A stretch of DNA of 64,000 nucleotides from Nitrospirillum iridis (GTDB lineage Bacteria > Pseudomonadota > Alphaproteobacteria > Azospirillales > Azospirillaceae), in the NCBI RefSeq assembly GCF_014205765.1, contig NZ_JACIIZ010000005.1, forward strand, positions 198,837-262,836, given 5' to 3'. Each line of letters starts with the position of its first letter. Position 1 is the first letter of the stretch. Below the pieces are notes generated by a model. It searched no databases and had not been told where the DNA came from. It saw only the letters and a program-made list of their open reading frames with translations. The translations under genes and the position numbers were made by a program. This document shows positions 26,543 through 33,914 of this stretch, piece by piece.

Positions 26543-27730
26543 TCAGCCCTGCGTTTCCCCCACGACCCGCCGCGGCGCGGCGGATGGCGTGGCCGCTTCC
26601 TGCGGCTTGAACACCTCGCGCAACTTGTCCACGGCGGCATCGAACATGGTGAACACCGCCTCGACGCTATACCCCGCCAGGAAGGCCGCCCCCAGCAGGG
26701 AGATCTGGGCCGAGGCCGTCGGCTCGATGGTGGCGACCACGCTTTTGTAGAACAGCCCGGTGGACAGCCCCAGCGTCAGGCCCAGCGCCCGGCGCAGTAC
26801 CATGCGGAAGCCCAGCTGCGGCATGAAGGAGGCGTTGACCACCGCGTCGGTCAGCACCCGCGCGATATAGGCGCAGGCGCCCAACAGCCCGAACAAGGCC
26901 GGCAGGACGTAGAGCGTCAGGGCCGTGCCGGCGCTCCACGCCAATTCCACCGTGTGCAGCAGGATGGTGTCGGCATCCTCCGCCATGGGGGCCGCCATGG
27001 GGGCCGCAGTGGGGGCCGCCGTGGGAGCCGCCATGGGGGCCACCGGGGAGGCCGTCTCCCGCCGCTGGCAATAGCCGTGGGCGTCGAAGCTGAGGGTCAC
27101 GATGCGGGAGAGCGGGTGGCAGATCCAGGGCGCCAGCAACTTCGCGGCCGCCTGCCGCCGCAGTTGGACCAGCGGCTCCTCAGCCTCCACCTGGGCGGGA
27201 TTGGCGCCCGGCACCGCATCCCCCATCGGCCGCTGTGCCGCCGCCCCCTCGATGAACAGCAATTGGCGTACGCCGGTCTGGGTCAGCAGGTTGGTGCCGT
27301 TGGCGGCGTGGATCTGCACGATGGCCGTCACCAGCGCCACGCCGACCAGCCAGGCGACGCCGCTGCGGATGGTCCTTTGCACCAGTCCCGCCCGGGTCAG
27401 CGACCGCCACCAGCCCGCCAGGCCCAGTTCGCGACGGAATTCCCCTAGATGGCGCAGGCTGGCGCTGGTGGCCGGGGCGACCACGGCCGACAGCGCCTGA
27501 TAGGCCACCCAAAGCTCCTGCCTTTCCTCCAGGCTCAGCTGGTCGGGGGACGGCGCCGTGACGCGCACGGCCATGTCGATCACCGGCCGTTCGAGCGTGG
27601 CCAGCCCCCGCGCGGCGGCGTAGGCCAACATGATGCGCACGTCGTCCTGCCACTCCCCCCAGCGCTGATGGCCCTGTGGGACCGCTGCGCCCGTCGCAAC
27701 CGTCCCACCGTTAGTCGCCCCATCGGTCAT
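26543..27730 (-). CDS. Membrane protein of unknown function
   Basis: The 395-residue protein has an N-terminal soluble part (to about 120), a membrane segment near 123-142 (GVAWLVGVALVTAIVQI), a periplasmic or cytosolic loop with two Cys, a low-complexity AAP(M/T) repeat (about 232-250), and two further hydrophobic segments near 265-290 and 315-345. GGGGGA lies 4 bases before the ATG. I do not recognise the family. It is convergent with cysH, only 13 bases apart, and divergent from the guanidine riboswitch unit. Confidence 0.7.
   Translation of the reverse strand: MTDGATNGGTVATGAAVPQGHQRWGEWQDDVRIMLAYAAARGLATLERPVIDMAVRVTAPSPDQLSLEERQELWVAYQALSAVVAPATSASLRHLGEFRRELGLAGWWRSLTRAGLVQRTIRSGVAWLVGVALVTAIVQIHAANGTNLLTQTGVRQLLFIEGAAAQRPMGDAVPGANPAQVEAEEPLVQLRRQAAAKLLAPWICHPLSRIVTLSFDAHGYCQRRETASPVAPMAAPTAAPTAAPMAAPMAEDADTILLHTVELAWSAGTALTLYVLPALFGLLGACAYIARVLTDAVVNASFMPQLGFRMVLRRALGLTLGLSTGLFYKSVVATIEPTASAQISLLGAAFLAGYSVEAVFTMFDAAVDKLREVFKPQEAATPSAAPRRVVGETQG
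26981..27042. repeat. 12-bp tandem repeat inside the membrane-protein gene
   Basis: About five degenerate copies of a 12-base unit (GGGGGCCGCCAT type) encode the in-frame repeat MAAP/TAAP. Units differ mainly at the Met/Thr codon. Copy number may vary between strains because the period preserves frame. Confidence 0.7.
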
Positions 27731-27836
27731 GATGTCCCCCGTCCTTTGACGACCTCAATTAAAGAGACATGGCGTTCTAAAGTCTTTCTCTTTTTCGTGA
27801 TCTTGGCATCGGACGGCTAGGCGGCCATGCTGGCTC

Positions 27837-27906
27837 GGCCGGGGACGACCCCGGCCCGGCGCCCTGTCTGGCGGCCAGGCATCCTTCCGGCGGGGACGGC
27901 CCCGCC
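27837..27906 (+). promoter_or_regulatory. Guanidine-II (mini-ykkC) riboswitch
   Basis: Two GC-rich hairpins each present an ACGR tetraloop. Hairpin 1 is 27837-27856, an 8-bp stem closing ACGA. Hairpin 2 is 27889-27906, a 7-bp stem closing ACGG. The core GGGG-ACGR-CCCC in both, the 32-base linker and the position 23 bases before the start codon of a Gdx-type exporter match the guanidine-II class. In that class guanidinium brings the two loops together and frees the ribosome site, here probably CGGGG at 27918-27922. Confidence 0.9.
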
Positions 27907-27929
27907 CCTTCACATACCGGGGTAACGTC

Positions 27930-28247
27930 ATGGCCTGGCTATGGTTGCTGCTGGCTGGCCTGTCCGAAGTGGGCTGGGCCGTGGGCCTGAAATACACTGA
28001 GGGGTTCACCCGACCGGTCCCGTCCCTCCTCACCGTCGCCGCCATGGGCGTCAGCCTGGGCCTGTTGGGCCTGGCGCTCCGCACCCTGCCGCTGGGCACC
28101 GCCTACGCGGTATGGACGGGCGTCGGCACGCTGGGCACGGTCATCGCTGGCATCGTGCTGTTCAACGAGCCGGCGACCGCGCTGCGCCTGGCGTGCATCG
28201 GCCTGATCGTGGCCGGCATCGCGGGGCTGAAGCTGGCCGCGGCGTGA
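27930..28247 (+). CDS. gdx: Guanidinium exporter, SMR family (Gdx/SugE type)
   Basis: This 105-residue, four-helix small multidrug resistance protein exports guanidinium in exchange for protons. The essential Glu13 lies in [19 protein letters not shown], the Gdx/SugE version of helix 1 (W16, LK) and not the EmrE version. The guanidine-II riboswitch directly upstream confirms the substrate. It is a single-gene unit convergent with the NRAMP-like gene. Confidence 0.94.
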   Translation: MAWLWLLLAGLSEVGWAVGLKYTEGFTRPVPSLLTVAAMGVSLGLLGLALRTLPLGTAYAVWTGVGTLGTVIAGIVLFNEPATALRLACIGLIVAGIAGLKLAAA

Positions 28248-28285
28248 AGCCGATCGCGGTCAGATCCACCTTTGGGCGATCTGCC

Positions 28286-29668
28286 CTAGATCACCCAGGT
28301 GACCACCATGGCGGTATCCACCAGCGCCATCGCCGCCATGCAGGCCCACCCCAGGATCCGCAGGCCCGGGGACAGGATGAAGCCGCCCATGATGTCCCGT
28401 CGGCTGGCCATGCGCATCATCATGACGATGACGGGCACGGCGACCAGTCCGTTGATGACCGCGCTCCAGAACAAGGCCTTCACCGGGTCGATATCCACCA
28501 CGTTCATGGCGGCGCCAACGGCCATGGCCAGCAGGATGGCGCCATAAAAGGCCTTGGCCTGCATGGGGGGGCGGGCCAGGCCCACGGGCCAGCGCCGCGC
28601 CTCACCCAGGGCATAGGCGGCGGAGCCCGCCAGCACCGGCAGGGCCAGCAGGCCGGTGCCGATGATGCCCAGGGCGAAGACGGCGAAGGCGAAGGTGCCG
28701 GCGATGGGCCGCAACGCCTCCGCCGCCTGTGCCGACGTCTGGATGTCGGTGACGCCGTGGGCGTGCAGCGTCGCCGCCGTGGTGATGATGATGAACAGCG
28801 CCACGCCATTGGACAGAAGCATGCCGATATAGGTGTCCAGGCGAATGCGCCGCAGTTCCTCCGGCGCCTGGCCCGGCGCCTTTTTCAGGGGCTGGGCGCG
28901 GGGGTCGCCCTTCTCCTCCTCCACCTCCTGATCCGCCTGCCAGAAGAACAGGTAGGGACTGATGGTGGTGCCGAAGACGGCCACCACCGCCACCAGATAG
29001 TCGGCGTTCAGCGACAGGGGCGGGTGGACGATGGCATGGCCCAGTTCGCCCCAGGGGATGGGAATGGCGAACACCGTCGCCACGTAGGCGAACAGCGACA
29101 GCGTCAGCCATTTCAGGATGGAGACATAGCGGCGATAGGGGATGAAGATTTGCAGGGCGGCCGACCCGGCGCCGAACAGCAGAACGTACAGCCACTGCGG
29201 GCCACCGATGAGCAGCCCCAGGGCCGCCGCCATGGCCCCCAGGTCCGCGCCGATGTTGACCACATTAGCCGCCACCAGCAGCAGGACGATGGTGTTGATG
29301 GTCAGCGGCGGATAGTGGCGCCTCAGGTTGCCGGCGATGCCATGGCCCGTCACCCGGCCGATGATGGCGCTGATCTCCTGGATCGCCGCCATCAGGGGAT
29401 AGGTCAGGATCAGGGTCCAGGCCAGGCCATAGCCGAATTGCGCCCCCGCCTGGGAATAGGTGGCGATGCCGCTGGGATCATCATCGGAGGCGCCGGTCAC
29501 CAGGCCGGGCCCCAGGCATTGCCACACCGTACGCGGCTTGCGTTTTGCGGGAGGGGGCGGCGAACCAACGGCAGGGCCCCCGTCGCTGTCCGCCAAGGGG
29601 GCACCGCGCGCCGGCGGGATTTCAGACGGGGTTGCGGACGGCGTCGACGCCGTCTCCCAGGTATCCAC
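28286..29668 (-). CDS. NRAMP-superfamily membrane transporter with atypical metal-site motifs
   Basis: The 460-residue protein has about eleven hydrophobic helices after a Pro-rich 45-residue N-terminus. NRAMP features include LGPGLVTGASDDDPSGIATYSQ in helix 1 and TTISPYLFFWQADQEVEEE in helix 6. In canonical Mn/Fe NRAMPs these positions read DPGN and MPH; both are changed here (DPSG; SPY), and the metal-coordinating Met is missing. This matches a widespread bacterial NRAMP-related group whose substrate is not established. Do not assume manganese transport. Confidence 0.85.
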   Translation of the reverse strand: MDTWETASTPSATPSEIPPARGAPLADSDGGPAVGSPPPPAKRKPRTVWQCLGPGLVTGASDDDPSGIATYSQAGAQFGYGLAWTLILTYPLMAAIQEISAIIGRVTGHGIAGNLRRHYPPLTINTIVLLLVAANVVNIGADLGAMAAALGLLIGGPQWLYVLLFGAGSAALQIFIPYRRYVSILKWLTLSLFAYVATVFAIPIPWGELGHAIVHPPLSLNADYLVAVVAVFGTTISPYLFFWQADQEVEEEKGDPRAQPLKKAPGQAPEELRRIRLDTYIGMLLSNGVALFIIITTAATLHAHGVTDIQTSAQAAEALRPIAGTFAFAVFALGIIGTGLLALPVLAGSAAYALGEARRWPVGLARPPMQAKAFYGAILLAMAVGAAMNVVDIDPVKALFWSAVINGLVAVPVIVMMMRMASRRDIMGGFILSPGLRILGWACMAAMALVDTAMVVTWVI

Positions 29669-30089
29669 GGCGACCCTCCCCGCTTCGTCTTTAAAACGGG
29701 GATGGGTGCTTATCGGCCCACCCCCGTTTCCCTAAAGACGCCGGAAGGACATCTGGTTCCTGTCGCCCGGGAATTCAGCCCACCCGAAGATCATGCGTCC
29801 GGCATGGTCGGCGGGTCGCACTCGTCACACGCCTCCTTCAGCGCCGGTGCCGCGAGGCGCTCCAGGATCTGCTTCAGGGTGGCGAGATCGGTGGCGCATC
29901 CCTGGGCCAGCGGATTTTAACTCTTATGACGGAATTGACATAGCGCACGTGACAGGGTGGCGCGCTTTCCGGTAATTTCACTACAAACGAGAGGAAGCCG
30001 CGACCGCGCGCGATCCGGGGACCATGCCCCCCGGCCGGGACTTTGGCGGGTTTCATCGGCAACGGTATCGGCGGGTCGGGGGTTACCTC
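29669..30089. other. Divergent region between NRAMP-like gene and hexR-like gene
   Basis: A 421-base region without a complete gene. On the minus strand a frame of 42 codons (29791-29916) is open and protein-like but has no start codon. Nearer the regulator is a HexR-type operator candidate (next entry). TTGACA occurs at 29935-29940 but no matching -10 follows. Confidence 0.45.
29971..29985 (-). promoter_or_regulatory. Candidate HexR operator
   Basis: Read on the minus strand, TGTAGTGAAATTACC closely resembles the HexR consensus TGTARTWWAATTACA known from gammaproteobacteria. It lies 104 bases before the start of the RpiR/HexR-type gene, which fits autoregulation. The similarity is by eye. 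Confidence 0.45.
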
Positions 30090-30932
30090 ATGCTGGGTCG
30101 CATACGCGGAATGATGGACGGTCTACGTCCATCGGAACGCAAGATCGCGGAAATAGTCTTGAAACGGCCGCACGCCGTCGTCACCGCCTCGGTGGCGGAG
30201 GTGGCGCGCGACGCGGACGTCAGCCAACCAACGGTGGTGCGCTTCTGCCGCTCCATCGGCTGCAGCGGCTATCAGGATTTCAAGCTGCGCTTGGCGCAGG
30301 ACCTGGCGACCGGCACCCCCTTCGTCGATGCCGACCTCATGCCCGACGACCCGGTGGCGGAGGTGGCGGCCAAAGTCATTGGCCGGGCCATCAGCGCCTT
30401 TTCCCGCATGCGCAACCAGCTGAACACGGAGAATTTGAGCCGGGCCGTGGACCTGCTGGCTGCCGCCCGGCGCATCGAGCTGTACGGCTTCGGCGCCTCG
30501 GGCGTGGTGGCGCAGGACGGGCAGAACAAGTTCTTCCGCCTGGGCGTGCCCGTCATCGCCCATACCGACGTGCATGTACAGGCCATGGCGGCCAGCATCC
30601 TGGGACCCGATGGCGCCGTCATCGCCATCTCCCACACGGGGCGCACGCGCGAACTGCTGCGCTCGGTCGACCTGGCGCTGGACGGCGGCGCGCCGGTGGT
30701 GGCCATCACCTCGGGCGGGTCGCCGCTGGCGGAGCGGGCGACCGTGCCCCTGCTGGTGGACGTGGATGAGGATACCAGCATCTACACCCCGCGCACCTCC
30801 CGCCTGTCGCACCTGGCGGTCATCGACGTGCTGCAGGTGGCGGTGGCCCTGCGCCAGGGCACGGCGCTGGGCGAGAACCTGGCCCGGGTGAAGCGCCCCT
30901 TGCGCGAACGGCGCCTGACCGAGAAGGTCTAG
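30090..30932 (+). CDS. RpiR/HexR family sugar-phosphate regulator
   Basis: The 280-residue protein has an N-terminal RpiR-type HTH (LRPSERKIAEIVLKRP, VSQPTVVRFCRSIGCSGYQDFKLRLAQ) and a C-terminal SIS sugar-phosphate domain (IELYGFGASGVVAQD, GAVIAISHTGRTRELLRSV). HexR-type proteins sense KDPG and control Entner-Doudoroff genes. I start at ATG 30090 (MLGRIRG), where family members begin; the open frame is 22 codons longer. No glucose genes lie nearby, so the HexR identity rests on similarity and the operator. Confidence 0.85.
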   Translation: MLGRIRGMMDGLRPSERKIAEIVLKRPHAVVTASVAEVARDADVSQPTVVRFCRSIGCSGYQDFKLRLAQDLATGTPFVDADLMPDDPVAEVAAKVIGRAISAFSRMRNQLNTENLSRAVDLLAAARRIELYGFGASGVVAQDGQNKFFRLGVPVIAHTDVHVQAMAASILGPDGAVIAISHTGRTRELLRSVDLALDGGAPVVAITSGGSPLAERATVPLLVDVDEDTSIYTPRTSRLSHLAVIDVLQVAVALRQGTALGENLARVKRPLRERRLTEKV

Positions 30933-30937
30933 GCGCC

Positions 30938-31744
30938 ATGGCCCGCCGACTTGCGGTGATGGTGACCTTGGCGGCGGGGATCTCCTGTCTGGCCGCCGCC
31001 GTCCCCCGCACGGCCCACGCCGGCATGTGGCTGAGCAGCCCGGATCTGGCCGCCGATGGCACCCTGACCGCCCCCCAGGCCTGGGACCGCGACGGCTGCG
31101 GCGGCAAGAACATCTCCCCCGCCCTGCGCTGGGGTGGCGAGGCGCCGACCGCCAAAAGCTTCGCCCTGATCATCATGGACGCCGACGTGAAGAAGGGCTT
31201 CCGGCACTGGATGGTGTTCAACATCCCGGCCGGGGTGCATGCCCTGCCAGCCGGCGCCGGGGCGGCGGATGGCAAGGGCCTGCCCAAGGGCGCCGTCCAG
31301 GCGATGAACGATTTCGGCCCCAAGGGCTATGGCGGTCCCTGCCCGCCCGCCGGCCAGACCCACCGCTACGTCTTCACCGTCTACGCCCTGAACAAGGACA
31401 CGCTGGAGCTGAGCCCGGACCAGCCGGCCGGCGCCCTGGAATCGCTGGTCCTGTCCCACGCGCTGGACAAGGGCCGGCTGCTGGCCCGTTCCCCCCGCTT
31501 CGACGCCCCGGCCGCTTCACCGGACAAGGTGCCGGAAAAGGCCAGCCAGCCAGAGGCGAAGACAGCGGAGAAGCAGCCCGCGGCGAAGTCGGTGGGAAAT
31601 AAGCCGGAGGCGAAGCCGATTGGGAAACAGCCCGAGGCGAAGCCGGTGGGGAAACAGCCCGAGGCGAAGCCGGTGCCCGAGGCACGACCGCCCGAGGCCG
31701 CCGCTCCCCCACCAGACAAGCCCCCCGACAAGACGCCGGAGTGA
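30938..31744 (+). CDS. YbhB/YbcL-type PEBP-like protein with Lys/Pro-rich repeat tail
   Basis: The 268-residue product has a signal peptide (LAAGISCLAAAVPRTAHA) and a phosphatidylethanolamine-binding-protein fold, YbhB/YbcL branch: CGGKNISPALRW, FALIIMDADVKKGFRHWMVFNIP and YGGPCPPAGQTHRYVFTVYAL. After about residue 190 comes a basic, Pro-rich tail with three tandem nine-residue units (xGKQPEAKP type), then Pro/Glu-rich sequence. The ligand is unknown. It starts 5 bases after hexR and its stop overlaps the possible GTG start of mobA. Confidence 0.85.
   Translation: MARRLAVMVTLAAGISCLAAAVPRTAHAGMWLSSPDLAADGTLTAPQAWDRDGCGGKNISPALRWGGEAPTAKSFALIIMDADVKKGFRHWMVFNIPAGVHALPAGAGAADGKGLPKGAVQAMNDFGPKGYGGPCPPAGQTHRYVFTVYALNKDTLELSPDQPAGALESLVLSHALDKGRLLARSPRFDAPAASPDKVPEKASQPEAKTAEKQPAAKSVGNKPEAKPIGKQPEAKPVGKQPEAKPVPEARPPEAAAPPPDKPPDKTPE
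31592..31672 (+). repeat. 27-bp tandem repeat (3 copies) in the PEBP-like gene
   Basis: Three in-frame 27-base units at 31592, 31619 and 31646 encode VGNKPEAKP, IGKQPEAKP and VGKQPEAKP. The last two are almost identical at DNA level, a sign of recent duplication. Such a basic tail may span or bind the peptidoglycan layer; that is inference. Confidence 0.8.
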
Positions 31745-31749
31745 CCGGG

Positions 31750-32379
31750 ATGCGCATCCTGGGCCTGATCCTGGCCGGCGGCCTGGCCCGGCGCTTCGGC
31801 GGCAGCGAGGCCCGAACGGTGGACAAGGCGCTGCTGTCCCTGGCCGGCCGGCCCCTGCTGGCCCATGTGCGCGGGCGCCTGGCGCCACAGGTGGCGGCCC
31901 TGGCGCTGAACGCCAATGGCGACCCCGCCCGCTACCGCGACCAGGGCCTGCCCATCCTGGCCGACACGGTGGCAGGCCACCCCGGCCCCCTGGCCGGCGT
32001 GCTGGCGGGACTGGAGTTCGCCCGCGCGGAGGGGGGTTATACCCATGTGTTGAGCGCACCCGCCGACTGCCCCTTCCTGCCGCCGGACTTGGCGGCGCGC
32101 CTGACGGCGGCGATATCCCCGGATGGGGTCGCCTGCGCCACGTCGGCCGGGCAGCGGCATCCGGTGGTGGCGCTGTGGCCCATTATCCTGGCCGCCCCCC
32201 TGCGCCACGCCCTGGCGGAAGAGGAAGTGCGCAAGGTCGGCGCCTTCCTGGCGCGCCAGCCGCTGGCGCAGGTCGACTTTCCGGCCCGGCCGCTGGACCC
32301 GTTCTTCAACATCAACACGCCGGACGATCTGGCCATGGCGGAGCGCCAGTTTCCCGGGTCATGCGGGGATATGTCCTAG
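31750..32379 (+). CDS. mobA: Molybdenum cofactor guanylyltransferase
   Basis: MobA transfers GMP from GTP to molybdopterin. The 209-residue protein begins MRILGLILAGGLARRFGG, the nucleotide-binding loop, followed by the DKALLSLAGRPLL motif, SAPADCPFLP (metal-binding Asp) and FFNINTPDDL near the end. GGAG lies 8 bases before ATG 31750; GTG 31741 is an alternative that overlaps the upstream stop. moeA and mobB lie 3-5 kb away on the other strand. Confidence 0.92.
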   Translation: MRILGLILAGGLARRFGGSEARTVDKALLSLAGRPLLAHVRGRLAPQVAALALNANGDPARYRDQGLPILADTVAGHPGPLAGVLAGLEFARAEGGYTHVLSAPADCPFLPPDLAARLTAAISPDGVACATSAGQRHPVVALWPIILAAPLRHALAEEEVRKVGAFLARQPLAQVDFPARPLDPFFNINTPDDLAMAERQFPGSCGDMS

Positions 32380-32451
32380 GGGGCTATTCCGGCGACGGTC
32401 GCACGGTGACACGCTTGGCGCCCTGACCCCAGCGCTGAGAGGCCCGCCCCC

Positions 32452-33495
32452 ATGTGCCAGCACGACGGTTGCCCCCCGCATGTCTGCTTCATCATCCCGC
32501 CCCACATGATGGAACATGTAGCGACGCACAGCCCGGACCCGACCATGCGTCGGCGGGCCATGCGCAACCTCTATCACCAAGGCCGCATCCGGGGCATGCG
32601 CGAGAGCATGAACCAGTTCGCCTTCGCCGGCCTGGCCACCGGCACCAAGCGGCGCACCATCTATGACGCCAAGCATGGCGGCGACCTGCCGGGAACCCTG
32701 GTGCGGTCCGAAGGACAGGCGGCGGGCAAGGACGTGGCCGTCAACGAGGCCTACGACTATGCCGGCAAGACCTACGATTTCTATATGCAAGTGCTGAAGC
32801 GCAATTCCGTGGACAACAAGGGCATGCGCCTGGACTCAACGGTGCATTACAGCACGGACTATGACAACGCCTTCTGGAACGGCCAGCAGATGGTCTATGG
32901 CGATGGCGACGGCCACCTTTTCGACCGCTTCACCAAGTGCCTGGACGTCATCGGCCATGAACTGACCCACGGCGTCACCCAGTTCACCGCCGGGCTGGAC
33001 TATTCCAGCCAGTCCGGCGCCTTGAACGAATCCTTTTCCGATGTCTTCGGCTCACTGATCAAACAGCAGGCCGCCGGCGACACGGCGGCCAAGGCCGACT
33101 GGCTGATCGGCGAGGGCCTGCTGATCCCCAAGGCCGGCACCAACCGCACCGCGCTGCGGTCGCTGAAGGCGCCGGGCACAGCCTATGACGACCCGGATCT
33201 GGGCAAGGACCCGCAGCCGGCCACGATGAAGGATTACTACAGCGGGTCGGACGACAACTATGGCGTCCACATCAACTCCGGCATCCCCAACCACGCCTTC
33301 TATCTGGCCGCCACCAAGATCGGCGGCAAGGCGTGGGAGGTGGCGGGCGCCATCTGGTATGAGGTGCTGACCACCCGCCTGCAACTGTGGTCGGAATTCA
33401 AGGACGCCGCCGCCGCCACGCGTGAGGTGGCCCAAAAGCATGGCGCCGCCGCCGGCACCGCCGTGGATGACGCCTGGAAAGCGGTGGGCCTTTGA
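32452..33495 (+). CDS. Protealysin-like M4 (thermolysin family) metalloprotease
   Basis: The 347-residue zinc protease lacks a signal peptide. Its N-terminus has the short protealysin-type precursor motif CFIIPPHMMEHV (about 12-23) that marks the branch without the long FTP/PepSY propeptide. Zinc ligands are in HELTH (169-173) plus E193 of NESFSD; the catalytic His is H273 in GVHINSG. Protealysin-like enzymes act in the cytosol or after release. The next gene overlaps its stop codon and encodes an emfourin-like inhibitor. Confidence 0.92.
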   Translation: MCQHDGCPPHVCFIIPPHMMEHVATHSPDPTMRRRAMRNLYHQGRIRGMRESMNQFAFAGLATGTKRRTIYDAKHGGDLPGTLVRSEGQAAGKDVAVNEAYDYAGKTYDFYMQVLKRNSVDNKGMRLDSTVHYSTDYDNAFWNGQQMVYGDGDGHLFDRFTKCLDVIGHELTHGVTQFTAGLDYSSQSGALNESFSDVFGSLIKQQAAGDTAAKADWLIGEGLLIPKAGTNRTALRSLKAPGTAYDDPDLGKDPQPATMKDYYSGSDDNYGVHINSGIPNHAFYLAATKIGGKAWEVAGAIWYEVLTTRLQLWSEFKDAAAATREVAQKHGAAAGTAVDDAWKAVGL

Positions 33496-33833
33496 TCGAC
33501 CAAACCGCCCCGCCCATCATCGTGGAGTGCCAACGGCAAGGCGGAATCGCCTTCCCCATGCGCCGGCCCAAGATCACGCTGGACGTGGCGGGCCTACCGG
33601 CGGAGGAACGCGCGACGCTGCAGCACCTGGTACAGGCCGCCGACATGGCTGGGCAGCCGGCGGACTACCCGGGGCCCGGCTATCCCGACGCCTTGGAAAC
33701 CCAGCTGACCGTGATCTGGCCCAGCCACAGCGCCACCGTGCGCTTCCGCGACGGCGACGGGCACCCCGCCCCACTGGATGAGCTGGCGGGCTGGGTGCTG
33801 CGACATAATCGACCTGAACAGGAGAAGAAATAG
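33492..33833 (+). CDS. Emfourin-like inhibitor of the M4 protease
   Basis: The 113-residue protein resembles emfourin (M4in), the protealysin inhibitor of Serratia proteamaculans: an N-terminal strand IIVECQRQGGIA, then LDVAGLPAEERATLQHLVQAAD, a Pro-rich turn, and a C-terminal strand/helix (VIWPSHSATVRFRDGD, LDELAGWVLRH). It starts at TTG 33492, overlapping the protease stop in TTGA; the first ATG (33558) would delete the conserved N-terminal strand. Co-translation would keep inhibitor and protease in step. Confidence 0.8.
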   Translation: MIDQTAPPIIVECQRQGGIAFPMRRPKITLDVAGLPAEERATLQHLVQAADMAGQPADYPGPGYPDALETQLTVIWPSHSATVRFRDGDGHPAPLDELAGWVLRHNRPEQEKK

Positions 33834-33914
33834 CTGAAACGCACGCGATAGGTTGCACCCAACTCCTCGTTAACCATACCCTGCCCACAACCAAGGGAAG
33901 CGGGGGGGCTGGGC

